A DNA stretch of 64,000 bases, from NCBI GenBank assembly GCA_964551735.1, contig CAZKEF010000012.1, positions 62,001-126,000 on the forward strand, in the 5' to 3' direction. Shown here piece by piece: positions 7,586 through 18,689 of this stretch (within the stretch, counting starts at the first letter, position 1; the number at the start of each line of letters is the position of its first letter). The notes under the pieces were generated by a model that saw nothing but the letters and a program-made list of their open reading frames with translations, was not told the DNA's origin and did no database searches. The stretch comes from DAOUAT01 sp964551735. Its GTDB lineage: Bacteria > Chloroflexota > Anaerolineae > CG2-30-64-16. Position numbers and translations under genes: made by a program.

Positions 7586-9826
7586 ATGGCAACAAACGCC
7601 CGGATCTTGGTCATTGATGATGAGTTGGGCATCCGTGAAGGCTGCAAACGCGCCCTGACGCCCCTAGGTCACGTGGTGGATGTTGCCCAGGACGGCGCCG
7701 CGGGCCTGGAAAAGGTTAAGGCCGGCCCTTACGATCTGGTGCTGCTCGACGTGATGATGCCGGGCATCGGCGGCATCGAGTTGTTGAGCCTGATCCGGGA
7801 GCACGATCCGTATGCCGTCTGCATCATCGTCACAGGCTACGCGACGGTGCAACTGGCAGTCAACGCCATCAAGCGCGGTGCCTACGATTTTCTGACCAAG
7901 CCGTTCACGCTGGACGACCTGCTGCTGGCGGTCAATCAGGGCCTCGAACATCGGCGCCTGCTGCTGGAAGAGCAGCGCTTGAAGGGGCTGGAGACCGAAA
8001 CCCAGCAATTGGCCTATGAGAAGCGTAAACTGGAGGAGGTGGAGAAAGCCAAGACCGCCTTCATCCGTCTGGTCACCCATGAGCTTCAGGCGCCAATAGC
8101 CGCGATTCAGGGCTATTTGCAGCTTATCCTCGAAGGCTACGTGGAGCCGGACAAACAGCGGGAGTTGCTCATGCGCGCTTCAACCCGCGCGGACGAGCAG
8201 ATGACGTTGATCGCTGACCTGCTGACGCTAAGCAAGCTCCGCGAGGTCAAACAACATGAGCAAGTGACGAACGTTCGCCTCGATGAATTGCTACGAAAGA
8301 TCATCGAGCCGTTCCAAACACAGGCTGCGGAAAAAGACATCGTGCTACGGACTGAGATCGCAGGGGATATTCCCGCGACGCACGGCGTCACCGCAGAGTT
8401 CAAGAGCATCTGGACCAATCTGATCAGCAACGCGGTGAAGTATACGGTGCCGGGTGGCGCCATTGTTGTCGGCCTACGCGCCGATGGCCAGTGCATCATC
8501 GGCCGCGTGAGCGACACCGGTATCGGCATCCCGCCGGAGGCGCGCGATCGCCTGTTCACCGAGTTCTTCCGGGCCGATAACGCCAAAGCCCTGGCCCTGC
8601 GCGGCACGGGGCTAGGGCTGGTCATTGTCAAGCAAGCTATCGAAAATGCGGGCGGGCAGATCTGGGTCGAATCTGAGCTCGGTCGTGGGACGACCTTCAC
8701 TTTCACGATACCTATTGCCCCCGAGGTCAAGTCCCAACTGCAAATTGCCAGCATAGAAGTTAAGAAAGGAGGCCGGATGAGTTTACGGATCATTGACAAA
8801 GGCGCAATGCCGGCATTTGTTGCCGGCATGACGCGCGAGTATGAAGTGGTGGGGCCGCGGGTCAAAGCATACCTGCCCAACGGCAAAGCCCAGTTTGCGT
8901 TCGGTCCCATCGCCGACGCCAGCGAACTGCGGCTGGACTACAACACCACCATCCTTCCGCCGAAAAAGCACCTCCTGCCGCAGGAAGAGGTGTTGTTCAC
9001 CTTCCAGACGGCAGACCTGAAAGCAACACCACAGCTTGACAGTCAGCCGCGGGTGCTGCTCGGCGTACACACCTGCGACATCCATGCCCTGGGACTGTTG
9101 GATGCCGTTTTTGCCACCGGTCAGCGCGACGAACACTACCTGAAACGTCGCGCCGCCACCCTGATCGTCGGGATCGAGTGTCTGACGCCATGTGACGAGC
9201 ACAGCTTCTGCAAGAGCATGGGAACACTCACCGCGGACAAAGGGTTCGACCTGCACCTGATTGACCTGGGAGACAACTATGCGGTCGAGGTCGGCACTGC
9301 AGCCGGCGAAGCGTTGCTGAGCGCCCACGGCGCGGCCCGCGATGCCGAAGCGAACGATGTCGAGTTGCTCAACCGGGTGCTGTCGGAGAAGTGGCCTCGC
9401 TTCCCCTATCGGCTCGACCTCGATGGCAGCGAACTGCCCAGCCTGATGGCCCTCAGCTATAAGGATGCGCTGTGGAACGAATTGGGCGAGCGCTGCCTGG
9501 CGTGCGGGTCGTGCAACCTGGTGTGTCCCACCTGCTACTGCTTCAACGTGACGGACCGGGTAACGCTCGATGGTAAGACCGGCGAGCGGGTGCGCCTCTG
9601 GGATAGTTGCCAGTTGGATGAGTTCGCTCGCGTCGCCACCGGCGAGAACTTCCGCCACAAACGCGCCGAGCGCCAACGCCATCGCTTCTTCCGCAAAGGT
9701 AAGTACATCTTCGATATGCACGGCGAGTTGGGCTGCGTGGGGTGTGGCCGTTGCGCCCGCGCTTGCCTGGTAGATATCACCCCGGTCGGCGTCTGGAACG
9801 CGCTGCACCAGGCGCACGCCAGCTAG
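7586..9826 (+). CDS. Receiver-histidine kinase joined in frame to group 3b hydrogenase beta subunit
   Basis: One uninterrupted frame of 746 codons encodes two normally separate proteins. Residues 1-120 are a receiver (DDELG, phosphoacceptor in LLDVMMP, TGYA, TKPF). About 125-155 is a coiled coil, and about 155-385 a kinase core (phospho-His in LVTHELQAP; N, G1 and G2 boxes intact). From residue 398 it reads as the hydrogenase beta/HydB iron-sulfur subunit of sulfhydrogenase-type enzymes, about 349 residues, with C-terminal 4Fe-4S motifs CLACGSCNLVCPTC and CVGCGRCARAC. At the junction AAAGGAGG (8765-8772) precedes ATG 8777, so HydB can probably be translated alone, but no stop codon separates the two parts. 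The product may be both a fusion and a free HydB. A lost stop or a sequencing error is the alternative. The next three genes complete the hydrogenase. Confidence 0.88.
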   Translation: MATNARILVIDDELGIREGCKRALTPLGHVVDVAQDGAAGLEKVKAGPYDLVLLDVMMPGIGGIELLSLIREHDPYAVCIIVTGYATVQLAVNAIKRGAYDFLTKPFTLDDLLLAVNQGLEHRRLLLEEQRLKGLETETQQLAYEKRKLEEVEKAKTAFIRLVTHELQAPIAAIQGYLQLILEGYVEPDKQRELLMRASTRADEQMTLIADLLTLSKLREVKQHEQVTNVRLDELLRKIIEPFQTQAAEKDIVLRTEIAGDIPATHGVTAEFKSIWTNLISNAVKYTVPGGAIVVGLRADGQCIIGRVSDTGIGIPPEARDRLFTEFFRADNAKALALRGTGLGLVIVKQAIENAGGQIWVESELGRGTTFTFTIPIAPEVKSQLQIASIEVKKGGRMSLRIIDKGAMPAFVAGMTREYEVVGPRVKAYLPNGKAQFAFGPIADASELRLDYNTTILPPKKHLLPQEEVLFTFQTADLKATPQLDSQPRVLLGVHTCDIHALGLLDAVFATGQRDEHYLKRRAATLIVGIECLTPCDEHSFCKSMGTLTADKGFDLHLIDLGDNYAVEVGTAAGEALLSAHGAARDAEANDVELLNRVLSEKWPRFPYRLDLDGSELPSLMALSYKDALWNELGERCLACGSCNLVCPTCYCFNVTDRVTLDGKTGERVRLWDSCQLDEFARVATGENFRHKRAERQRHRFFRKGKYIFDMHGELGCVGCGRCARACLVDITPVGVWNALHQAHAS
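8765..8779 (+). promoter_or_regulatory. Internal ribosome binding site and ATG for HydB part
   Basis: AAAGGAGG lies four bases before ATG 8777, inside the long kinase-HydB frame. It is as strong as the sites of neighbouring genes and marks the ancestral start of the hydrogenase beta subunit. It supports internal initiation on top of any read-through fusion. Confidence 0.7.
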
Positions 9827-9835
9827 GAGGCTGCT

Positions 9836-10672
9836 ATGGCAATTCCAACCGTCGGTTCGATCTACATCCCCAGCCCCGCGCACATCGCCAAAGTCGAGCA
9901 GTTGACCGCGCTGGAGAAGCTGTTCACCATTGAGCTGCCGTGGGGGCAAAGCCTGGGCCATGAGCCGGGCCAATTCGTGGAAGTGAGCCTGCTGGGCATC
10001 GGCGAGGCGCCTATCTCCATCAGCTCCTCCCCCAGCCGCAGCAATGGCACCTTTGAGCTGTGCGTACGCAAAGTGGGCGACGTGACCGCTGCCATGCACA
10101 AACTGGAGGCCGGCGCTACGATCGGTGTGCGCGGCCCCTTCGGCCACGGCTTCCAGATAGACAAGATGCGCGGCAAGGATATCCTGTTCGCGCCCGGCGG
10201 CCTGGGCCTGGCCCCGGCCCGCAGCCTGATCAACCAGGTGTTGGACGAACGCGGCTCCTTCGGCCGCGTCATCATCCTCTACGGCGCCCGTAACCCCTCG
10301 GAGTTGCTCTTCAAGGATGAGCTGGAGATCTGGAGCGCACGCTCCGATATCGAGTTCCATGTGACCGTGGATCGCCCAGACCCGACCTGGACCGGTAACG
10401 TAGGGGTGATCACCACCCTGTTCAAGAAAGTGCACGTCAACCCGCGCAACACCGTGGCCGTCACCGTTGGCCCGCCGATCATGTATCGTTTCGTGCTGAT
10501 GGAGCTGTTGGGCAAAGGCATCCCCGAGACCCAGATCTGGATGTCGTTGGAGCGGCGCATGAAGTGCGGCGTGGGCAAGTGTGGCCATTGTCAGATCAAC
10601 AATCTGTACTGCTGCCAGCAGGGCCCGGCCTTCACCTATGCCCAGATCAAGGGCATTGAGGAGGCGATTTGA
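9836..10672 (+). CDS. hydG: Hydrogenase gamma subunit, FAD/NAD(P)-binding (group 3b)
   Basis: Flavin reductase-like diaphorase subunit of 278 residues from the ferredoxin-NADP reductase superfamily. The FAD-binding barrel (about 10-105) has the PISISSSPS flavin motif. The NAD(P)-binding domain (about 105-225) has the GGLGLAPARS phosphate-binding turn. A C-terminal cysteine cluster (CGVGKCGHC plus CC) ligates a 2Fe-2S centre, as in dihydroorotate dehydrogenase electron-transfer subunits. In sulfhydrogenases this subunit exchanges electrons between NAD(P)H and the iron-sulfur chain leading to the [NiFe] site. It starts 9 bases after the beta-subunit frame behind AGGAGG and its stop overlaps the next start, so it is translationally coupled. 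Confidence 0.92.
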   Translation: MAIPTVGSIYIPSPAHIAKVEQLTALEKLFTIELPWGQSLGHEPGQFVEVSLLGIGEAPISISSSPSRSNGTFELCVRKVGDVTAAMHKLEAGATIGVRGPFGHGFQIDKMRGKDILFAPGGLGLAPARSLINQVLDERGSFGRVIILYGARNPSELLFKDELEIWSARSDIEFHVTVDRPDPTWTGNVGVITTLFKKVHVNPRNTVAVTVGPPIMYRFVLMELLGKGIPETQIWMSLERRMKCGVGKCGHCQINNLYCCQQGPAFTYAQIKGIEEAI

Positions 10673-11421
10673 TGAAACCCAAAGTAGCTTTCTTCGATTT
10701 CACCAGTTGTGAGGGCTGCCAGCTGACCGTGGTGGACAGCCTGCAAACCCACCCGGAACTCCTGGATGTCGTTGAGATTGTCCAATTCCGCGAAGCCATG
10801 ACGGAAAAAGGCGAAGATTATGCCGTGGCCTTCGTAGAAGGTTCGATCAGCCGCGCCAGCGATGAGCCGCGGCTGAAGCGCATCCGCGAGCAGGCTGCGG
10901 TTTTGGTGGCGCTGGGCGCGTGCGCGCACCTGGGGGGCGTCAACAGCATCCGCAACGCGCAGCCATTGGAAGATGTGCGGCGCTACGTCTACGGCGACAA
11001 GGCGGAGTGGTACGAAACCTATCCGGCCCGCCCGCTCAGCGCGGTAGTGAAGGTGGATGCCGTCATTCCCGGCTGCCCCATTGACCGCAACGAGTTCCTG
11101 GAGGTGGTCAAGGCTGTGCTGCTGGGCAAGAAACCGCCCATCCCTGACTACCCGCTGTGCGTGGAGTGCAAGCTGAAAGAGAACGTCTGCTTGTTCCACA
11201 AGGGCGGCTTCTGCCTGGGCCCCGTCACCCGCGCCGGTTGCGGCGCCATCTGCCCCACCTACGGCGATGGCTGCGAAGGCTGCCGCGGCCTGATCCCGGA
11301 GCCCAACCGCAACGCGATGAGCAATGTGTTGACCGAGAACGGCCTGAGCGTTGAAGCGATGTTGGCCCGCTGGACGATGTTCGGCACGTACCAGCAGATG
11401 GAATGGGCGGCGAAGAAGTAG
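10672..11421 (+). CDS. hydD: [NiFe]-hydrogenase small (delta) subunit, group 3b type
   Basis: Cytosolic small subunit of about 249 residues. It begins with the proximal-cluster motif TSCEGCQLTVVD and has further ligands in GACAHLGG, the CPIDRNE region, and a C-terminal cysteine set between about residues 160 and 210. There is no Tat signal, consistent with a soluble enzyme. ATG 10672 overlaps the preceding TGA; a TTG one codon earlier is less likely. It passes electrons from the catalytic large subunit to the beta and gamma subunits. The order beta-gamma-delta-alpha matches sulfhydrogenase (Hyd/Shy) operons of archaea and anaerobic bacteria. Confidence 0.92.
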   Translation: MKPKVAFFDFTSCEGCQLTVVDSLQTHPELLDVVEIVQFREAMTEKGEDYAVAFVEGSISRASDEPRLKRIREQAAVLVALGACAHLGGVNSIRNAQPLEDVRRYVYGDKAEWYETYPARPLSAVVKVDAVIPGCPIDRNEFLEVVKAVLLGKKPPIPDYPLCVECKLKENVCLFHKGGFCLGPVTRAGCGAICPTYGDGCEGCRGLIPEPNRNAMSNVLTENGLSVEAMLARWTMFGTYQQMEWAAKK

Positions 11422-11430
11422 GAGTATCTT

Positions 11431-12720
11431 ATGGCGAACGTAAACATTGAAGTCCATCACGTCACCCGCGTCGAGGGTCACGGCAACATCGTCGTCAACG
11501 CGAAGAACGGCGTGCTAGAGGAATGCCGGCTCGAGATCGTTGAGACCCCGCGCTTCTTCGAAGCGATGCTGCGCGGCCGGCCCTACACCCAATCCAGCCA
11601 CATCACCAGCCGCATCTGCGGCATCTGCGCGGTGGGCCATGCCACGGCCAGCCTGCGCGCCACCGAGAACGCCTTGGGCATCGAACCGTCGGAGCAGACG
11701 GTGCTGCTCCGCAAGCTTAACTTCCACGGCGAGATCATTGACAGCCATGTGCTGCACGTCTACATGCTGGTCGCGCCCGATATGCTCGGTGTTGGCTCGG
11801 TGATCCCGCTGGTGAAGACGGCGCCTGAAGTCGTGCTGCGCGCCTTGCGCATCAAGAAGCTGTCTGGTGATCTTTGTGCGATGATCGGCGGCCGTCATAC
11901 CCACCCGATCGCGATGGCGGTCGGTGGCTTCACCCATGCTCCCTCTGCGGCTGAGCTGAAGGAGATGCGTCAGCGCCTGGTGGACGTGCGCGTCGACATG
12001 GATGAGACGGTGAAGCTGGCGAAAACGTTGCCCTGGCCTCAGTTCACCCGGGAAACGGAGTATGTGGCCTTGCGCAAAGAGGACGAGTACGCCTTCATCG
12101 ATGGGACCATCACGACTACCGACGGCGGCAAATACGCTATCAAAGACTACCGCAAGGTGACCAACGAGCGCATGGTGCCGCATTCGACCGCCAAACACGC
12201 GGCCCACAAGCGGGAATCGTACATGGTCGGCGCGTTGGCGCGGTTCAACGTCAACTACGACAAGCTTCACCCGCGCGCCAAGGCCGCGGCCGAGGAGTTG
12301 GGGCTGAGACCGATCTGCACCAACCCCTTCTTCAACACGGCCGCCCAGGTGATCGAGATGGTGCACAGCGTGGAAGACGCGATTCGGCTCATCGACGAGC
12401 TGCTGACGCGCGGCGTTCGGCCCGAACCACTGCCTGCTTTCCCAGGCAAGGGCGGCGAAGGGGTTGGGTCGTGCGAGGTGCCGCGCGGTATTCTGTTCCA
12501 TAACTACCAGATCGGCGACGATGGTCTGGTGGCGGGCGCCAACTGCATCATCCCCACCGGCCAGAACCTGGCAAACATCGAAGCGGACATGCGGAAACTG
12601 GTACCGGAAATCCTGGATCGGCCCCAAGACGAGATCCGCCAGATGATGGAGATGTTGGTGCGGGCTTACGACCCGTGTATCTCGTGCTCAACGCACTTTC
12701 TGGATGTGAAGTTTGTTTGA
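11431..12720 (+). CDS. hydA: [NiFe]-hydrogenase large (alpha) subunit, group 3b type
   Basis: Catalytic subunit of 429 residues. The N-terminal nickel motif reads RICGICAVGHA and the C-terminal one DPCISCSTH, so all four metal-binding cysteines are present and coded as Cys. Seven residues follow the terminal His and would be removed by a maturation protease, the product of the overlapping next gene. The enzyme reversibly couples H2 to NAD(P)H; related enzymes also reduce elemental sulfur. Placement in group 3b is inferred from gene order and subunit type, not from a tree. Confidence 0.93.
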   Translation: MANVNIEVHHVTRVEGHGNIVVNAKNGVLEECRLEIVETPRFFEAMLRGRPYTQSSHITSRICGICAVGHATASLRATENALGIEPSEQTVLLRKLNFHGEIIDSHVLHVYMLVAPDMLGVGSVIPLVKTAPEVVLRALRIKKLSGDLCAMIGGRHTHPIAMAVGGFTHAPSAAELKEMRQRLVDVRVDMDETVKLAKTLPWPQFTRETEYVALRKEDEYAFIDGTITTTDGGKYAIKDYRKVTNERMVPHSTAKHAAHKRESYMVGALARFNVNYDKLHPRAKAAAEELGLRPICTNPFFNTAAQVIEMVHSVEDAIRLIDELLTRGVRPEPLPAFPGKGGEGVGSCEVPRGILFHNYQIGDDGLVAGANCIIPTGQNLANIEADMRKLVPEILDRPQDEIRQMMEMLVRAYDPCISCSTHFLDVKFV

Positions 12721-13687
12721 CAGCAGACCAACGACGAACGACGAAGGACGACGGACAGGCCACATCACTCATCATTCGTCATTCGTCATTCGTCCGGTCT
12801 TGATCCTGGGCCTCGGCAACCCACTGCAAGGTGACGACGGCGTCGGTTGCCAGGCCATTACGGCGCTGCAACAGCATGCGTTGCCAGACACGGTCGAAGC
12901 TATGGATGGGGGGACACCCGGTATCGGCCTCATCCATATGCTGGAAGGCCGCAGGCTTGCCATTCTGGTAGACGCGGCCGAGATGGGGCGGGCGCCGGGC
13001 ACGGTGGTCCGCTTCCTCCCGGACGAAGTGACCCTGACGGGCGCGGTTGAACGCTTCTCACTGCACCGCAGCGCGGTCAGCGATGCGCTGGCGCTGGCCG
13101 CCGCGCTGAAACTGACGCTGCCGGAGATCGTTTTCTTTGGCGTGCAGCCAGCCAGGGTGGAGTGGAACACAACGTTGAGTCCGACCGTGGCTGCCGCGCT
13201 ACCTGGGTTGGTGAAGGCCATTTTGAGTGAAATCGCAAGTTCGGCACCGGAGGTGAATATGCCCCAAAACACAAATTCAGATCAGTCCTTGGGCCTGATC
13301 CTGATCATTGACGATGACCCAGACATGGCCGAAGCATTGCGCATGCCGTTGGAAGCGCACGGTTACACCGTGGCTCATGCCGGCAGCGGCCGCGTCGGGT
13401 TGAACATGGTGAAAGAACTGACGCCTGACCTGATCATCCTGGATGTGATGATGGAGACGGCTACCGAGGGGTTCCAGGTCTCGCTGGCACTGCGCAGTCC
13501 TGATGCTGACTCCGCGTATGCCGCCTACAGCCACATTCCTATCCTGATGCTGACATCCATCCATTCGACAACGCCTCTGCGGTTTGGCCCGGATCAGGAC
13601 TATCTGCCGGTGGATGCGTTCATTGATAAACCGATCGATCCTGATGAGCTGCTGGCGAAAGTCGGCGAATTGTTGCGCAAACGATAA
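12713..13687 (+). CDS. Hydrogenase maturation protease joined in frame to a receiver domain
   Basis: A single frame of 324 codons. Residues about 30-182 are a HycI/HyaD-type endopeptidase (ILGLGNPLQGDDGVG; metal-binding Asp/His region in LVDAAEMG and FFGVQP), which trims the hydrogenase large subunit after nickel insertion. Residues 183-324 are a complete receiver (IIDDDPDM, ILDVMM, MLTS, DKPIDP). A strong GGAGGTGA (13249-13256) and ATG at 13259 mark the ancestral receiver start, but no stop lies between. The protease start is uncertain: TTG 12713 overlaps the hydrogenase stop and its first 28 codons come from a heptamer-repeat tract; TTG 12800 is an alternative. The same stop-less pattern occurs at 8777. 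Confidence 0.85.
   Translation: MFDSRPTTNDEGRRTGHITHHSSFVIRPVLILGLGNPLQGDDGVGCQAITALQQHALPDTVEAMDGGTPGIGLIHMLEGRRLAILVDAAEMGRAPGTVVRFLPDEVTLTGAVERFSLHRSAVSDALALAAALKLTLPEIVFFGVQPARVEWNTTLSPTVAAALPGLVKAILSEIASSAPEVNMPQNTNSDQSLGLILIIDDDPDMAEALRMPLEAHGYTVAHAGSGRVGLNMVKELTPDLIILDVMMETATEGFQVSLALRSPDADSAYAAYSHIPILMLTSIHSTTPLRFGPDQDYLPVDAFIDKPIDPDELLAKVGELLRKR
12726..12795 (+). repeat. Heptanucleotide tandem repeat tract
   Basis: Two opposed 7-base arrays, GACGAAC/GACGAAG-type units followed by ATTCGTC units, lie over the start of the maturation-protease frame. The second array is roughly the reverse complement of the first, so an imperfect hairpin is possible. Translated, it gives the non-conserved N-terminal extension of the protease. 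Confidence 0.75.
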
Positions 13688-13710
13688 GCCTTCCCTGCGG
13701 TTTTCGGGCG

Positions 13711-13745
13711 CAGAAACCAGGTTGCCGCAGGGCGCCTGGTTTCTG
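13711..13745 (+). terminator. Perfect 11-bp hairpin after the receiver stop
   Basis: CAGAAACCAGG (13711-13721) and its exact reverse complement (13735-13745) flank a 13-base loop just after the protease-receiver frame. There is no T-run, so it may be a factor-dependent terminator, an mRNA-stabilising hairpin or a dispersed repeat. Confidence 0.45.
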
Positions 13746-13784
13746 CCGAGCCGAGCGGCAAGGGGCGCGTGCGTTTTCGCACGA

Positions 13785-13823
13785 TATGACGCATATCATT
13801 GCACTGTTCCGTATCTGTACTAG
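13785..13823 (+). promoter_or_regulatory. CRP/FNR-type site and -10 element upstream of the formate dehydrogenase operon
   Basis: TATGA-N6-TCATT (13785-13800) is followed 17 bases later by TACTAG (13818-13823), a plausible -10. Geometry suggests an activator contacting polymerase at a class II position. It would serve the nuoE-to-focA operon. The regulator is not in the window. Confidence 0.5.
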
Positions 13824-13831
13824 ACTTCACA

Positions 13832-13936
13832 ACAGGGCGATTGCCTGTGGAGCCCGTGCTCCGGGGGTAGCGCCGAGACAGTAAAGAGGATTTCGGCCAG
13901 TAACGCCCCTGTGAGATACCGGCAGGGGCTGTTTTT
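13832..13936 (+). ncRNA. Candidate structured leader with terminal hairpin and T-run
   Basis: Four stem-loops can be drawn between the likely promoter and the nuoE start: 13832-13848 (ACAGG/CCTGT), 13849-13862 (GGAGC/GCTCC), 13872-13897 (GCCGA/TCGGC) and 13905-13929 (GCCCCTG/CAGGGGC). The last is followed by TGTTTTT (13930-13936), the shape of an intrinsic terminator. A folded 5' leader ending in a terminator suggests transcription attenuation or a riboswitch. I do not recognise the class; a molybdenum- or tungsten-cofactor sensor would fit the downstream formate dehydrogenase but is a guess. Confidence 0.4.
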
Positions 13937-13959
13937 AAGTCATACAAAAGGGATCGCGC

Positions 13960-14433
13960 ATGACCAACGATACGATGAGCTTTGACCTGGCCCCACTCGA
14001 CCAGATTCTGGCGCAATATAGCAGCCAGAAAGGCGCGGTGATCCCGATTCTACAACATGCGCAGGCGGCCTACGGTTACTTGCCCAAGGAAATCCTGGCC
14101 GAGATCTCGCGGCGGACCGGCATCCCGATTGCCCGCTTGATCGGCGTGGCCACCTTCTACGCCCAGTTTCGCCTGACCCGGCGCGGTAAGCATTTGATCC
14201 GGGTCTGCGACGGCACCGCCTGTCATGTACGGGGGGCCGCGAAGTGCATCGAAGCGGTGGAGAAGAACCTGGGGGTGCCGCCGGGCGGTACATCCGAAGA
14301 TTACGAGTACACCATGGAGATCGTCTACTGCCTGGGTTCGTGCGGCCTGGCCCCCGTGGCGGTGGTGGATGAAAAAGTTCATGGGCGATTGACACCGAAC
14401 GACCTCGTTGAGCAGCTGCGGGTCCTGGAGTAA
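13960..14433 (+). CDS. nuoE: NuoE/HndA-like thioredoxin-fold [2Fe-2S] subunit
   Basis: 157 residues of the 24-kDa NADH-dehydrogenase subunit family. An N-terminal helical part is followed by a thioredoxin-like domain with four 2Fe-2S ligands, in CDGTAC, then CLGSC about 40 residues later. In bifurcating hydrogenases and formate dehydrogenases this subunit pairs with the NuoF flavoprotein. Here it opens an operon leading to a NuoF-GltD fusion and formate dehydrogenase. It is preceded by a structured leader and a candidate activator site. A paralogue lies at 30932. Confidence 0.92.
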   Translation: MTNDTMSFDLAPLDQILAQYSSQKGAVIPILQHAQAAYGYLPKEILAEISRRTGIPIARLIGVATFYAQFRLTRRGKHLIRVCDGTACHVRGAAKCIEAVEKNLGVPPGGTSEDYEYTMEIVYCLGSCGLAPVAVVDEKVHGRLTPNDLVEQLRVLE

Positions 14434-14495
14434 GAGCCAAAGCAAGTGGCGCCCATCTGCGCCACATGTCATCCCGTCAGACCAAGGAGTGAGGG

Positions 14496-14861
14496 ATGCC
14501 CGAACTATTGAGCGTCGCAGATTTGGATCATCTGCGCACGGAGGCGCAACACGGCTTGCGGGCCCGGCTGGCAACCACTGCACTGATCACGATCCACATG
14601 GGGGCGTGCGGGGTGGCCGCAGGGGCACGCGCAACGGCCCAGGCGTTAGCCCATGAGCTGTCACGGCGCAGCCTGATGGCCCGCGTCGCGGTGGCTGACT
14701 GTGCGGGGACGTGTGCAGACGAGCCGCTGGTAGACGTGCAGTTGCCTGGCGCAACGAAGGTGACGTATCGGCGCGTGAACCCTGCTATGGTGCCCCGCCT
14801 GATCGAAGAACACCTGGTTCAGGGTCACCCTGTCATTGAATGGACCCAGCCGGCAGCGTAA
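14496..14861 (+). CDS. HndB-like thioredoxin-fold ferredoxin
   Basis: 121 residues similar to HndB-type small ferredoxins found beside NuoE and NuoF in NADP- or NAD-linked hydrogenases. Visible features are MGACGVAAGA near residue 35, then DCAGTCADEPLVDV and a TYRRVNPAMVPRLIEEHL tail, a pattern shared with the gene at 31513. Three cysteines are present in the usual region, so cluster binding by this copy is uncertain; the paralogue shows the same count. It may be an adaptor between NuoE and NuoF. Confidence 0.82.
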   Translation: MPELLSVADLDHLRTEAQHGLRARLATTALITIHMGACGVAAGARATAQALAHELSRRSLMARVAVADCAGTCADEPLVDVQLPGATKVTYRRVNPAMVPRLIEEHLVQGHPVIEWTQPAA

Positions 14862-14903
14862 GAAGGCCCTACGCTCGCATATTCCGTATTTCAGGAGGCA
14901 AAC

Positions 14904-15371
14904 ATGGACCATGCGACTTCTGTAGACGAAGTCCTGGATCTGGCGATTCAACGTGAGATCGAGGCCTACGAACTTTATTATGACGCGGCGCAGAACATCG
15001 ACAACCCGGCCATCCGCCAAACCATGTTGGATATGGCGGATCAGGAGCGCGGGCACCGCGTCAAGCTGGAAAACATCAAGAGCGGCAACGTGCGTTGGGC
15101 CGTCCGCCGTTCCAAAGCAGAGCCAGTGACGGACCTGCGGTTGAGCGATCATCTCACGGCCGGTTCGCTGGACCCCAAGGCCGATTACCAGGACATCCTG
15201 TTGTACGCCGCCAAGCGCGAGAAGGCTGCGTATGACTTCTACAAAGCGATGGTTGAAATGGTGGACGACGTGCTGGTTCAGAATGTGTTCGAGATGTTGG
15301 CCAGTGAGGAATTGCGGCACAAGAATCGGCTGGAGAAGATCTACGAAGAAGTCGTCTACCAGGATTTTTGA
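14904..15371 (+). CDS. Ferritin-like (rubrerythrin-type) diiron protein
   Basis: 155 residues forming the four-helix erythrin fold. Metal ligands are visible in two ExxY-like and two ExxRH-like motifs: EIEAYELYY, DQERGHR, EKAAYDFY and EELRHKNRLE. There is no rubredoxin domain. Such proteins reduce peroxide or buffer iron and protect oxygen-sensitive enzymes. It follows AGGAGG and lies inside the formate-dehydrogenase operon, so protection of the iron-sulfur and Sec enzymes is a reasonable inference. A related protein is at 38588. Confidence 0.85.
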   Translation: MDHATSVDEVLDLAIQREIEAYELYYDAAQNIDNPAIRQTMLDMADQERGHRVKLENIKSGNVRWAVRRSKAEPVTDLRLSDHLTAGSLDPKADYQDILLYAAKREKAAYDFYKAMVEMVDDVLVQNVFEMLASEELRHKNRLEKIYEEVVYQDF

Positions 15372-15403
15372 AATCTGACGGGCGCGAGACAAGGGATGCA
15401 CAC

Positions 15404-18655
<3,252 letters not shown>

Positions 18656-18689
18656 CGTGAGCAGAGTTGAAGGATGAGTGAGGCAGAGC

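Noticed and set aside
12713..13258. Protease N-terminal extension as a real domain
   Set aside because: The first about 28 codons are translated heptamer repeat with no conserved features, so they are treated as a low-confidence extension.
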